Assembly (NCBI GenBank): GCA_965262255.1
Contig: OZ253505.1
Span: forward strand, 2,294,001 to 2,358,000
Length of the DNA: 64,000 nucleotides
Reading direction: 5' to 3'
From: JANQQC01 sp965262255
Lineage (GTDB): Bacteria; Pseudomonadota; Alphaproteobacteria; Caulobacterales; Hyphomonadaceae
Made by a program: the position numbers and the translations under genes. Positions 36,377 through 45,673 of the stretch are shown one piece after another; within the stretch, counting starts at the first letter, position 1, and every line of letters starts with the position of its first letter. The notes beneath the pieces were generated by a model. It was not told where the DNA came from. It saw only the letters and a list, made by a program, of their open reading frames with translations, and searched no databases.

Positions 36377-37208
36377 ATTGATTGTTATGGAAGGAAATAC
36401 AATCGCACGCCAAAAACAGGCTGCTGAACTTGGGGTGCGTTCGGCTAGCGGAATCTATGTGGAAGCCATCTCTGACCATTTTCCAAATCTTGATTTGGAT
36501 GTGATTCATGCTGCCGATAGAGGGCAGGAATTTCCTAATGGAGCGTCTGTGGACGACTATACCGCGATGGTCGTCGGTGGTTCGGGATTACATGCATATG
36601 ACACAACGTTTGAAGTTCAGAATCAAATCGAGTTATTGAGACAATTTGCAAAGACGGGAAAACCGATCTTGGGAAGTTGTTGGGGATTACAAATAGCTGT
36701 CATTGCTGGCGGTGGCACTGTCGAACTGAGTCCAAATGGACGCGAAGTTGGTGTAGCTCGTAAACTTAGCCTTAACGAGACAGGACGAAAACATCCCCTC
36801 TATCGGAATAAAAACCAAGTGTTCGATGCTGCGTGTATTCACTATGATGAGGTTTCAACCCTGCCGACAGGGTCAACTCCATTGTGTTCGAACGATCACA
36901 GCGAAATCCAAGGTGCAATTGTTCCATTAGAAAATTCCGAGGTATGGGCTGTTCAGTATCATCCGGAATTTGATATTGCACATATCTCCAAACTATTTGA
37001 CTTGTATGCCAGTGATATGGTGAAACAAGGCTTCTTTGAGGACGAGACAGATGCTCGTGAGTATAAGCATAAGTTAGATGCTTTGGATCACGATCGTCAG
37101 AACAGTGCTTTACGATGGCAGTTAGGGATAGATGACGATATATTAGATGATCGTATGCGCCGGGCCGAAATCATAAATTGGGTAGAATGTTGTGTTCTGA
37201 GCATCTAA
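36369..37208 (+). CDS. Class I glutamine amidotransferase-like protein
   Basis: ATG 36369 (MPRLIVMEG) overlaps the AraC stop by 8 bases and is preferred over a start at 36342. The 279-residue protein has the triad of class I amidotransferases: nucleophile Cys in PILGSCWGLQIAVIAGG (about residue 103) and the His-Glu pair in WAVQYHPEFDIAH (about 200). It resembles stand-alone GMP-synthase-like amidotransferases, and in role could match PuuD or TdnT, which act with GS-like ligases in amine catabolism. A GS-like gene at 42687 and gabT/gabD nearby fit that, but the link is inference. The C-terminal 70 residues are charged and unassigned. Confidence 0.85.
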   Translation: MPRLIVMEGNTIARQKQAAELGVRSASGIYVEAISDHFPNLDLDVIHAADRGQEFPNGASVDDYTAMVVGGSGLHAYDTTFEVQNQIELLRQFAKTGKPILGSCWGLQIAVIAGGGTVELSPNGREVGVARKLSLNETGRKHPLYRNKNQVFDAACIHYDEVSTLPTGSTPLCSNDHSEIQGAIVPLENSEVWAVQYHPEFDIAHISKLFDLYASDMVKQGFFEDETDAREYKHKLDALDHDRQNSALRWQLGIDDDILDDRMRRAEIINWVECCVLSI

Positions 37209-37269
37209 TGATATGTATGTCTTCTTGTTTCGCCTGATGGGTTCTATGAAAATTTTGAACATTTTGGCT

Positions 37270-37536
37270 TCAATTTGTTGGATTGACCTCGCGCCAACCA
37301 TTATGAACGTAATGCTTTCGAATGATCGCATGGGTAGCAAAGGTGTAGCCAAACCAAACAAGAAAAGGCCCAACAACAGTCACGGCTAGAACAATGCACA
37401 AAAGGATGTAAACGACTACATGAGTCCATATACCTTTGAATGCGAGGTAAATCGGACCAAGTAGCAACATCCACAGCCAAGACGCTCCGGTTGAAACTTG
37501 AATCACTGCTTTGCTATGTGGGTGTTCGAAAAACAT
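37270..37536 (-). CDS. Small membrane protein of unknown function
   Basis: The 88-residue protein has two hydrophobic segments (SWLWMLLLGPIYLAFKGIW, about 19-37; VVYILLCIVLAVTVVGPFLVWFG, about 40-62) and a basic C-terminus with KHYVHNGWREV. This pattern is like small DUF2628-type proteins whose C-terminus reads xxLxxRGWxxV. It is convergent with the amidotransferase gene. AGGAGCAAT lies just in front of the ATG. No function can be given. Confidence 0.7.
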   Translation of the reverse strand: MFFEHPHSKAVIQVSTGASWLWMLLLGPIYLAFKGIWTHVVVYILLCIVLAVTVVGPFLVWFGYTFATHAIIRKHYVHNGWREVNPTN

Positions 37537-38157
37537 TTATTGCTCCTAATGCCAGATGAAGATGACCTAGTATACAAGAATTTTACCTCAATCTATAGGC
37601 AAAGTCACTCAACTAGGAAATTTGCTTACGAATCTCAGTAAAACGGCAATGGAATACTTTGTAAGGCGGAATAGAATCGAATTTGACGGACTAAGCCAAG
37701 AGTATAATTTTAGTCGTACCAGAAAGGTATGCTTCGTTTTGTTTGAAAGACTGATCTTACCGGTGACAGCAGAAATTATTAGTGAAAAACCGCTTCTCGC
37801 GAACAAGCGAGTTCCTGCGTACGTGGAGGTGGTTTAGACAATTGAGATTCTTCCGGCAACATGCTATAATTCTTGTTACATAAGGAATTGACAGTGACGA
37901 CACGCTAAGCGCGCCTTCTCCGTGAAATGCTATTCTTCTGTAAAGGCCTAGCCCGAGATACAATGCTGATACAGAGACCTCGCGTGGCATATTGATTTCC
38001 GAAAGGATTGTAGGGTCAGAGTGTGCGCCTCCATCATTTTCCAAAACGAACTGCTAGCCAACCTTTCATAAAGAAAGTTCTGATTGAAGAGCAACAACGA
38101 ACGACAATTCTACCTTCATAATGGTCTCACTCCCTTAATCTTCTGCGCCGAAAAACC
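37537..38157. other. 620-base stretch without a supported gene
   Basis: Short opposing open frames (37622-37837 plus, 37757-38044 minus) overlap each other and neither shows codon bias, a good ribosome-binding site or a recognisable domain. The region precedes the ABC exporter and probably holds its promoter. Otherwise I see nothing. Confidence 0.45.
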
Positions 38158-39261
38158 ATGATCAGACTAACTTTAATCGCGCTTGCCCTAATGAACTTAG
38201 AGATTCGGGCGATGCTTAAACTAAGAGGGGCTTCTGTAACTATAATTCGTACGGCTATCTCGATCGCTCCGCTAATAATTGTAAGCCTAGCGAGTGTGGC
38301 ACTAAATAAATATATATTGAAAGATGTGATTCAAAATGAAACTACGCTAGTTGCTATCACAAATTCCCTTCCGGTTCTTGCGCTGACAAACATATGCCGT
38401 CGGTACTTTGTTCAGTTTGATAAGAAGTTTCCCAGAAGAATTTTCAACCAAACTAATACAGAGATAATCATTTGGAAAGGTTTTTCTGTTTTACTTGTAT
38501 CCTTTTTGTTCGCGATTCTCTTCACTGCTACTACGTATCCTACAGATTTATACCTTTCATCAATAGTTATATTCTGTGTAATGACAGCGATGGTTTTAAT
38601 GCTCATAGAGATACTAGATTTAATCTTCTTGAGTTTAAAAAAATACAATGTTTACGCAAGCACGAGATCTAGTGAAAAAACAAAACTTCTTGCTTGGACT
38701 AAATATTTTCTTAGCTTTCGTTGGCAAGACCCTAATGGACAATCCGGATTGTTCGTATCTATAGTTCTATTTTTTACGTCTGCTTACTTTATCGAAGAAT
38801 CATTGCTACTGTCGCTATTTTTGTTCTCTCTTTCACTGTTATTCATATTCTTCGATCTTATCACCGATAATATATTGCAACACAAAGTTTTTATATATAG
38901 CAATATGTCGAGTGGTTACTTTTTCTTCTCCAGTTATACACTTGTTTTAATATTATACTTTTTTGTTTCTTTACTTTCATTCTCGCTGAGTTTTTTCGCG
39001 TATGGTTCAACAGTTGCTTTTATTGCCATACCTGTTGGTTTTGTGTTTTATACACTTTATGATTCCTTGGCATCATTATCGATACTAGGAGATGGCTTTA
39101 GAAAAATTACTCGAAGAATACTGTTGCCATTGGGATTGATGATATTGACTGTTTTTAATCCGATCATTGGCTTAGCACTATTTGCAGGAACATCCATTTG
39201 GTTGTTTGTAAGTTTTAATAATCGTTGGAAAGGTATTCCGAATGACCATCAAATTGAATAA
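38158..39261 (+). CDS. ABC exporter membrane subunit (inferred), unidentified family
   Basis: A 367-residue, very hydrophobic protein with about ten predicted membrane segments, including VTIIRTAISIAPLIIVSLASVAL (shortened: core at residues 27-47) and several Phe/Ser-rich ones in the C-terminal half. I recognise no Pfam family directly. Its last 20 bases overlap the start of an ABC ATPase gene, so it is most simply the permease half of an ABC-2-like export system. No periplasmic binding protein is nearby, which supports export over import. Confidence 0.7.
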   Translation: MIRLTLIALALMNLEIRAMLKLRGASVTIIRTAISIAPLIIVSLASVALNKYILKDVIQNETTLVAITNSLPVLALTNICRRYFVQFDKKFPRRIFNQTNTEIIIWKGFSVLLVSFLFAILFTATTYPTDLYLSSIVIFCVMTAMVLMLIEILDLIFLSLKKYNVYASTRSSEKTKLLAWTKYFLSFRWQDPNGQSGLFVSIVLFFTSAYFIEESLLLSLFLFSLSLLFIFFDLITDNILQHKVFIYSNMSSGYFFFSSYTLVLILYFFVSLLSFSLSFFAYGSTVAFIAIPVGFVFYTLYDSLASLSILGDGFRKITRRILLPLGLMILTVFNPIIGLALFAGTSIWLFVSFNNRWKGIPNDHQIE

Positions 39262-39886
39262 TCTGACTATCGCTTACGGGCAATTAGATGTACTGAGTGG
39301 ACTTTCAATTGAGATTGATACGGGAATTTTATCCGTCGAAGGGAAAAATGGATCCGGTAAGTCAACGTTACTCAAGGTGCTTGGTGGAAGTTTGATTCCT
39401 AAAACCGGAGAGATACTTGTTGATGGCCTAAACTTGAAATATGGCCACTTCGCGAAACAGAATGTGAGTGTTTGCCCAGAAGTGAATGAACTACCGAATC
39501 TGCTCACCGCTAGTCAATACCTAAGAATTGTTGCGAGGTTACGATTAGTAGAAGATTACGAGATTATTGCCTCAATCGCAAATTTTTTAGATTTTGATTT
39601 AGAAAGTCAAAAACCAATATCAGATTATTCACGTGGAATGCGACAAAAACTGTGTATCTTGGCGACGTTTATGGGGATGAGAAGGATGCTGTTATTCGAC
39701 GAATCATTTTCGTCAGTAGATCAAGAGTCGCGAAAACAGTTGCTGCAAAATTTAGATGCTATAGTTGACCAATCAGCAATAGAGTACATTGTTATGGTTA
39801 ATCACAACCCAGATCACAATTTTGTGAAATCTAAATTACAAAGAATTGTTTGTGAGAATATGCATATATCAAATGTTGAAACCTAG
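39242..39886 (+). CDS. ABC transporter ATP-binding protein
   Basis: The 214-residue ATPase is short but complete. Walker A GKNGSGKSTLLKVLGG is at about residues 34-49, followed by a Q-loop region (CPEVNELPNLLTASQYL). The signature is SDYSRGMRQKL near 125-135, where SRGMRQK replaces LSGGQ (as in CcmA/NatA-like exporters). Walker B is MLLFDESFSSVD near 150-161, and the H-loop MVNHNPDH near 185. It overlaps the membrane-protein gene by 20 bases. Substrate unknown. Confidence 0.92.
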   Translation: MTIKLNNLTIAYGQLDVLSGLSIEIDTGILSVEGKNGSGKSTLLKVLGGSLIPKTGEILVDGLNLKYGHFAKQNVSVCPEVNELPNLLTASQYLRIVARLRLVEDYEIIASIANFLDFDLESQKPISDYSRGMRQKLCILATFMGMRRMLLFDESFSSVDQESRKQLLQNLDAIVDQSAIEYIVMVNHNPDHNFVKSKLQRIVCENMHISNVET

Positions 39887-40305
39887 CGGTCTTACTGCTT
39901 TCAAAATGGTCAAATAGGACGAAAGGTATTCTCACATGGATTCTTGCTAGCGATTTCAACGGATCGAGTCGATTGAGATCGTGCGGTCACAACGGATGCT
40001 CGCTGATTCTTTATGCAAACGTTAGAAACACCATTCTACATTAGCTGGGTAGATTAGCGCGCAGACCGAGGCCATTCAACAGTCGCTTGTATGAAAATTT
40101 GATTGAGCGGATCGGTGTAGCAATGTTACTGTCTTGGTTTTTTGAGATGCGTACAGGTTTGCAAAGATGATTTCTTAACAAATTTAAGCGTCTTTACGAG
40201 TCCAGTAACACATATACGACTGTAAGATTCTAAACGTCAGGAGTACTTCTGTTTGGAACCGGACTCGAACTAGCAGAACAAAGTGGTCCGGATAAGTTGC
40301 ATTCT
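39887..40305. other. 420-base stretch without a supported gene
   Basis: Lies between the convergent ABC ATPase and dioxygenase genes. Open frames here are short shadows of the dioxygenase. A GGACTCGAACTAG segment near 40260 resembles the complement of a tRNA T-arm, but no cloverleaf could be built around it. I see no other feature. Confidence 0.45.
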
Positions 40306-41184
40306 CTATTGGATTGTCCATCCTGTTTCCGGACGGTCAAACCAGACATGAACTTGGCTCGTTCCGCAAGCGTTCTCGTAATCGCTATACTGTCGACCTT
40401 TAGCAATACATTCTCGACCGCCCAAAGCACTGATCATCATCAAGTAATGACCAAATCTTCCCTCTGGTTTGTATTGATAGTACTCATCCATGGTATCAAT
40501 TACCCTTGCGTGGTCGCCAGCAGAAAACCATTTCAGTCTTTCCTCGTCGGCTGCGCGAGCTTCTGGCGTAAAAATATGTATCGGATCCGAGGGTTCGTGG
40601 TTTAGTATTTCCTTTAACGGATAAAAAGTATGGCTCATTGAACCACTGGCGAGCAATACAACCCGCCGGTCGCTGCTTCGAATTGCATTTCCTATCTCCG
40701 CTCCTGCTACCAAGTAATCGTCAGTTTGTGCAGTCATACACATTCCAATGCTAATCCAAGCTTCGTCGCGGTTGAGATAATGGGCTACATTGATAGTGCC
40801 ATAGTGAGTTGGGAGGTAAGGATCATCTATGGCGGTTCCCCGATATCCGGCTTTGGTAATGTGATCAGCGATGGAGGTCGCAAGAGGAGGATCTCCTTTC
40901 ATATTGTAAGGCACCTGAGTCATGCCCCGCGGCAACTCTTCTGATGTAAATTTTCCCTCCCGTCGCTTATGAGCAGTTACTCCAAACTCAAGTAAAGTCG
41001 CCCAATGAGTATCAAACACAATTATGGTGTCCGGATTCAGTTCGTCTAGAACCTCTTTGCGAAGAGCGTGAAACCCCGGAATAATGCTAATTTCCTTTCC
41101 TTCATTGATCTCGTACCGATCTTCCTTAGGTAACATTATTGAAGGAACATGAGAGACCAAGCCTGCACCAATGATTTCGCCCAT
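40306..41184 (-). CDS. Extradiol ring-cleavage dioxygenase, class III (LigB/HpaD type)
   Basis: The 292-residue enzyme matches the LigB-fold non-haem iron dioxygenases, closest in character to 3,4-dihydroxyphenylacetate 2,3-dioxygenase. Metal-ligand candidates are His11 in GLVSHVPSIML and His near 59 in IIVFDTHWATL; DPYLPTHYGTINVAHYLN and VLLASGSMSHTF (catalytic His near 190) follow. GRFGHYLMMISALGG is typical of the C-terminus. It would open a catechol ring meta to the hydroxyls using Fe(II) and O2. It is divergent from the P450 gene. The aldehyde dehydrogenase and FAH genes downstream could process the ring-cleavage product. Confidence 0.85.
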   Translation of the reverse strand: MGEIIGAGLVSHVPSIMLPKEDRYEINEGKEISIIPGFHALRKEVLDELNPDTIIVFDTHWATLLEFGVTAHKRREGKFTSEELPRGMTQVPYNMKGDPPLATSIADHITKAGYRGTAIDDPYLPTHYGTINVAHYLNRDEAWISIGMCMTAQTDDYLVAGAEIGNAIRSSDRRVVLLASGSMSHTFYPLKEILNHEPSDPIHIFTPEARAADEERLKWFSAGDHARVIDTMDEYYQYKPEGRFGHYLMMISALGGRECIAKGRQYSDYENACGTSQVHVWFDRPETGWTIQ

Positions 41185-41376
41185 TTCTGTTTTCCCTTAA
41201 CGATGGAGAAAATTACGTTTCCATTATATTGTGAAATTATAGTCTTTATGAAAGTTCGGCGATGGCGAATGTCCTAATGTGCTAAAAAAGGAGAAACCAA
41301 ATAATTTATCTTAGCGCAGTGCGGCAAATATCCTCTAAATCCCCAATAGTCGCTTGCCAAGTTCTAATCTTGTCCT
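41185..41376. promoter_or_regulatory. Divergent region between dioxygenase and P450 genes
   Basis: These 192 bases separate divergent catabolic genes and should hold both promoters. An AAAAAAGGAGAAACC segment near 41283-41297 resembles a ribosome-binding site but is too far from the P450 ATG to be used. No operator was identified. Confidence 0.3.
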
Positions 41377-42645
41377 ATGCAATTTCCTTTTTCAAATTCA
41401 ACAGATACTAACATAGACCTGTCGACCCACGATGCTTATGTCGATGGAGCTCCCTTCGCGACATTCGATAGATTGAGACATGAAGACCCCTTGGCATGGT
41501 GTGACATGAAAGAAGGGAAAGGATTCTGGTCAGTAACCCGGCATGCAGACATTCTAGACCTTAATCGCCAGCCAGAATTACTGAGTTCGGCGCAAGGTAT
41601 TCGAATGGAAGACCAAAGTTTAGAAGAGTACGAGGCCCGTAAAACATTCCAAGAAATAGATCCCCCAAAGCACTCTGCCTTTAGGATGTTAGTAAATAAA
41701 GCGTTCTCAGCGAAGATGGTCGCAAAGTATGAACAACAGATTCGCGACATTACAAGAGAACTTCTCGAAGAAACGGTTGGTGCAGGTGAGTTTGATGCAA
41801 CTGATCGAATTGCTCGCAGGCTTCCTATGAGAATGTTGGCTCAAATTATAGGGATTCCCGATAGCGACAATGACTGGCTTGTTGAAAAAGGCGATGCTCT
41901 GATTTCGAATTCCGATCCGGAATATACTGACTTTGTAGTCGACAAAGTGGATACGGACGAATATAGGTTTCTTCCGTTTCGTTCTCCTGCGGCAGTAGAA
42001 CTATTCGATTACGCCAATAATATTCTGAAAGAGATGAGGAGCGGCTCTGATTACGGTGTCCTAAACCTTGTGGTACAAAAAGACAAGAACGGAAATTGCA
42101 TCAGTGACGATGAATTTCGCAATTTCTTCTGTCTGTTAGTAGCGGCCGGGAATGATACGACTCGGTACTCGATTGCAGCAACGATTCACTCTTTGGCTAA
42201 TAATCCAGAACTATTTGATCAAGTGAAAGATAAATCGCACGACGGAGAAGCCATGAGAATTGCCGCAGACGAAATGATTCGTTGGGCCTCTCCGACAAGT
42301 CATTTTAGGCGCACCGCGACCAAGGATTTCGAGTATCACGGTAAGTCTGTCAAAAAAGGCGACAAAGTTATACTATGGTTCGTTTCGGGAAACCGCGATG
42401 AACGGGCTTTCGAGTCGCCTTATGTTATAAAGATTGACCGTAGACCTAATCGGTATTTGTCGTTCGGGCAGGGAGGACCGCATGTTTGTCTTGGGATGTT
42501 TCTTGCTAAACTTGAGGTTCGAGTCGTTTTAGAAGAGTTAGCACGAAGCGTAGAAAGTATGGAACAAACTAGAGAACACGATTATTTGCGCTCAAACTTC
42601 ATTTTGGGGATAAAACATCTTCCTGTTCGAATGCAGTCCCGCTAA
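41377..42645 (+). CDS. Cytochrome P450
   Basis: A soluble bacterial P450 of 422 residues. The haem-binding loop is SFGQGGPHVCLGMFLAK with axial Cys371. The K-helix E-x-x-R is EMIR at 299-302. The I-helix oxygen-activation motif is VAAGNDTTR near 255-262, with Asn in place of the usual acidic residue neighbour pattern G-x-D/E-T. No membrane anchor. It needs ferredoxin and reductase partners that are not in the window. It begins a plus-strand run with a GS-like ligase (41 bases later) and an aldehyde dehydrogenase, so it probably hydroxylates or dealkylates the substrate of that pathway. Confidence 0.95.
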   Translation: MQFPFSNSTDTNIDLSTHDAYVDGAPFATFDRLRHEDPLAWCDMKEGKGFWSVTRHADILDLNRQPELLSSAQGIRMEDQSLEEYEARKTFQEIDPPKHSAFRMLVNKAFSAKMVAKYEQQIRDITRELLEETVGAGEFDATDRIARRLPMRMLAQIIGIPDSDNDWLVEKGDALISNSDPEYTDFVVDKVDTDEYRFLPFRSPAAVELFDYANNILKEMRSGSDYGVLNLVVQKDKNGNCISDDEFRNFFCLLVAAGNDTTRYSIAATIHSLANNPELFDQVKDKSHDGEAMRIAADEMIRWASPTSHFRRTATKDFEYHGKSVKKGDKVILWFVSGNRDERAFESPYVIKIDRRPNRYLSFGQGGPHVCLGMFLAKLEVRVVLEELARSVESMEQTREHDYLRSNFILGIKHLPVRMQSR

Positions 42646-42686
42646 TGCTGAACGAATGGTATCAAAACCAAGTGGATTAGAATGTA

Positions 42687-43985
42687 ATGACGGAAAACTC
42701 AGACTATGAACTCGTACGAGTTCTCTTTGCAGATCAGCTAAATCTTGCTAGAGGAAAGTATCTACCGGCCTCAATTGCGAAGTCGGGACATGCTAGATTC
42801 TGCTTGGGTACCTATGCGCTGACATATTCTAAGGATTTAGTTCCTGCCCCGGGATCGGGTTTATTAGACGGACTGCCGGACATAGAGGCGCGTTTTGACC
42901 CAAATGATTTGCGACCAAGTTGGGAACCCAACACAAAAATCGCCCTTGCGGATTTATATCTAGATGATGAACCTGCTGATCTATGTGGACGTGGAGCGTT
43001 AAAACGAGCGATCGGAGAATGGCAACAACTTGGATTTGAACCAATGGTTGGGCTTGAAGCCGAGGCATATGTATTAGAAAAGGATTGGGAAACAGAGAAA
43101 TGGACTCCCACCAAAGTTCCAGGCGGGTTCGTATACGGAACTGGAGCATTTAACGATCCTGACGAGATTATGCATAAATTATGGAAATACTCGTTTAGTA
43201 GCAATCTTCCTCTTGAATCTCTATGCGGAGAGTTCGATGTTCCTCAAATCGAACTTGCAATGCAATACGATCACGCCTTGAAAGCGTGTGACGATTTTTT
43301 CCTCTTTAGACAAATGTCTCGGGAGGTTTTGTTCCAGCACGGCTTTTTGCTCAGTTATTTGCCGAAGCCCTTTCCTGAAATATCCGGCTCAGGATTACAT
43401 ATAAATTTGAGTTTTAAAGACAAAGATGGAAATAACGTGTTTTCAGGTGGAACCAGTAAAAATAGTATGTCCGAACTTGTTAAGGGATGTATTGCTGGCT
43501 TGCTACACCACCATGAGTCATTGGGTGGGATCGTAGCACCGACGGTAAACTCCTACGAACGCCTTCAACCAGCAAGTTTGGCAGGCTGTTGGGCAAATTG
43601 GGGCTTTGATCACAGGTCAGTGGGAGTTCGCGTTTCGGGAGAAGGCGGGGCCGGTGCGAGAATTGAACATAGAGTAGGAGATTGCGCTGTCAGTCCGTAC
43701 TTCGCAGTTGCCGCCGTCTTACACGCCGCAAGGTTAGGCTATCAAAACAATTACGAACTACCTGAATGCGAAACAAATGATGGTCTTGAGACAGTCAATA
43801 CAGATCGTCGTGTTGCAAAATCACTTGGCGAGTCCCTAAATTACTTAGAAGCCGACGAGGTACTAGTTAATGAGATCGGAAAGCCTATGATAGATAATTA
43901 CATTTTCATTAAACGCGCAGAAGCTGAGGAATGCGCTGGTAAATCTCGAGAAGAGATTTTTGACTATTATCTGCCGTTTATTTGA
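42687..43985 (+). CDS. Glutamine-synthetase-like ligase (gamma-glutamylamide synthetase candidate)
   Basis: The 432 residues follow the GS catalytic fold: FEPMVGLEAEAYVLE (metal Glu pair, about 115-129), SLCGEFDVPQIELAM (about 173-187), SGSGLHINLSF (His near 236), NSYERLQPASLAG and GGAGARIEHRVGD (Arg/Glu of the active site, about 320-332). The Tyr adenylylation site region of GlnA is not evident, and the context is catabolic. I therefore favour an amine gamma-glutamylating enzyme like PuuA, GlnA3/4 or TdnQ over housekeeping GlnA. It lies between a P450 and an aldehyde dehydrogenase on the same strand. Confidence 0.85.
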   Translation: MTENSDYELVRVLFADQLNLARGKYLPASIAKSGHARFCLGTYALTYSKDLVPAPGSGLLDGLPDIEARFDPNDLRPSWEPNTKIALADLYLDDEPADLCGRGALKRAIGEWQQLGFEPMVGLEAEAYVLEKDWETEKWTPTKVPGGFVYGTGAFNDPDEIMHKLWKYSFSSNLPLESLCGEFDVPQIELAMQYDHALKACDDFFLFRQMSREVLFQHGFLLSYLPKPFPEISGSGLHINLSFKDKDGNNVFSGGTSKNSMSELVKGCIAGLLHHHESLGGIVAPTVNSYERLQPASLAGCWANWGFDHRSVGVRVSGEGGAGARIEHRVGDCAVSPYFAVAAVLHAARLGYQNNYELPECETNDGLETVNTDRRVAKSLGESLNYLEADEVLVNEIGKPMIDNYIFIKRAEAEECAGKSREEIFDYYLPFI

Positions 43986-44006
43986 TTAGTTTTACCGGGA
44001 AGACAT

Positions 44007-45467
44007 ATGCCCAATTCTGCCAACATCGAAGATGTTACTGTTCCAACTGACCATTACATTGGAGGTCAATGGGTTCCAAGTGACGACACGTTCGAAACTC
44101 GATCACCGATGGATTGGAACCTGCTTTTAGGAAATGTAGCAAGAGGAACGACTGAAATAGCACATGGGGCAGTAGGAGCGGCAGTTGATGCGTTCCCAGA
44201 ATGGGCGCGATTAGGATTTTCGGGTAGAGCAAAATATTTACACAAGCTTGCTGACTTGATCGATGAACGTAAAGATGAATTAGCGATCGTCGAATGCATG
44301 GATATGGCAATGCTTTTGGAGAGTTTGAAGTTACGACTTATTCCTCGCGGCGCATTGAATTTTCGTAACTATGCTGATCTTTCGACTGAACATCAAGAAC
44401 GTGTCTGGTCTTCCAAAGGTACTTTGAACCGTGTCTTGAGGATGCCTGCTGGCCCGGCAGTAATTATAACGCCTTGGAATGCACCATTCATGTTGTCGAC
44501 TTGGAAATGCGCTCCTGCCTTAGCGGCCGGTAACACGGTTATTCTTAAACCTGCTGAATGGTCTCCTTTGTCTGCGGGTTTATTAAGTGAAATCATTCAT
44601 CAGGCAGAGTTTCCTCCTGGTGTTTTCAATATCGTTCAAGGTTATGGTATCGAGGTCGGCTCCGCGCTCGCAAAAGACAAACGGGTTAAGAGAATTTCTT
44701 TCACGGGTTCGATTCCGACAGCGCGCCTAATCGGAAAATCTGCAGCGGAAAATATTGTTCCTTTTACATCTGAACTTGGTGGAAAATCTCCTTTATTGGT
44801 ATTTGACGATGCCGATATAGAAGCCGCGGCGAAAAAGGCGGCGGGGCAGTTCGACGATAGCGGTCAGGTTTGCATGGCGGGAACACGATTGATCGTGCAG
44901 AAGTCGGTCGAAGATAAATTTTTAAAACTTTTTCACAAATATACTGATCAGCAAGTCATGGGCGACAGCCGGGATCATAAGACGACAATGTCGGCTTTGA
45001 TTCATCCGCGTCATCTAGAGCGAGTTAAAGGTTTTGTGGATCGTGCGAGACACTCGGGTGACAAAATCGTTAGAGGTGGAAAGGTATTCAAAGAGGGAGG
45101 TCTTTGGTTTGAACCGACATTGATCGTTCCGAAGAACAACGATTCAGAAATCGTTCAAGAAGAAGTTTTTGGCCCGGTGCTTTCATTCCAGACATTCAGT
45201 TCAGAAGATGAGGGTATTGCTATGGCAAATTCAACGAAATATGGATTGTCTGGAATTGTTTACACGAGTAACAAAGACCGCGCCGAACGCGTCGGAAGAG
45301 CGGTGCGTGGTGGAACTGTATGGGTTAATACGTTTTTGGTAAGAGATTTAACTGCACCGTTTGGAGGCATTGGAGAAAGCGGAATAGGCCGTGAGGGCGG
45401 TCACTACGCTTTAGAGTTTCATGCTGACCTAAAAACACTTCAGATTCTGGAAGGTAGCGTCACGTAA
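44007..45467 (+). CDS. Aldehyde dehydrogenase
   Basis: A complete 486-residue NAD(P)-dependent aldehyde dehydrogenase. ITPWNAPFMLSTWKCAPALAAGN (shortened to its core, about 153-168) and FTGSIPTAR form the cofactor site. Glu256 in ELGGKSPLLVFDDADIE is the base, and Cys289 in DSGQVCMAGTRL the nucleophile. EEVFGPVLSF and APFGGIGESGIGREGG close the fold. It resembles hydroxymuconic-semialdehyde and betaine/gamma-glutamyl-aldehyde dehydrogenases, so it could serve either ring cleavage (HpaE-like) or amine (PuuC-like) routes. It starts 21 bases after the GS-like gene. Confidence 0.92.
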   Translation: MPNSANIEDVTVPTDHYIGGQWVPSDDTFETRSPMDWNLLLGNVARGTTEIAHGAVGAAVDAFPEWARLGFSGRAKYLHKLADLIDERKDELAIVECMDMAMLLESLKLRLIPRGALNFRNYADLSTEHQERVWSSKGTLNRVLRMPAGPAVIITPWNAPFMLSTWKCAPALAAGNTVILKPAEWSPLSAGLLSEIIHQAEFPPGVFNIVQGYGIEVGSALAKDKRVKRISFTGSIPTARLIGKSAAENIVPFTSELGGKSPLLVFDDADIEAAAKKAAGQFDDSGQVCMAGTRLIVQKSVEDKFLKLFHKYTDQQVMGDSRDHKTTMSALIHPRHLERVKGFVDRARHSGDKIVRGGKVFKEGGLWFEPTLIVPKNNDSEIVQEEVFGPVLSFQTFSSEDEGIAMANSTKYGLSGIVYTSNKDRAERVGRAVRGGTVWVNTFLVRDLTAPFGGIGESGIGREGGHYALEFHADLKTLQILEGSVT

Positions 45468-45673
45468 AAATCTGCAACTTTTGCGAAACATAGAGGTTGG
45501 AGAAAGATCAGCAATATTTTGATCATTCGAAGACGTGTTGACCCCAGAATGCGACAACTGGCTATATAGTTTGTCTAAAAGTCATAGAAATTTGACTGAA
45601 TAACGCGCTTCGCAACAGTCTTACTCTATGATTCTTGTCCGATAGTTTTAAAATGAACTGAAAGCAGGGAAAT

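Noticed and set aside
37622..38044. Opposing short ORFs upstream of the ABC exporter
   Set aside because: They overlap each other, lack start signals and show no domain.
40250..40300. tRNA-like T-arm (complement of GGACTCGAACTAG)
   Set aside because: No acceptor, D- or anticodon stems could be formed at the right distances; probably chance.
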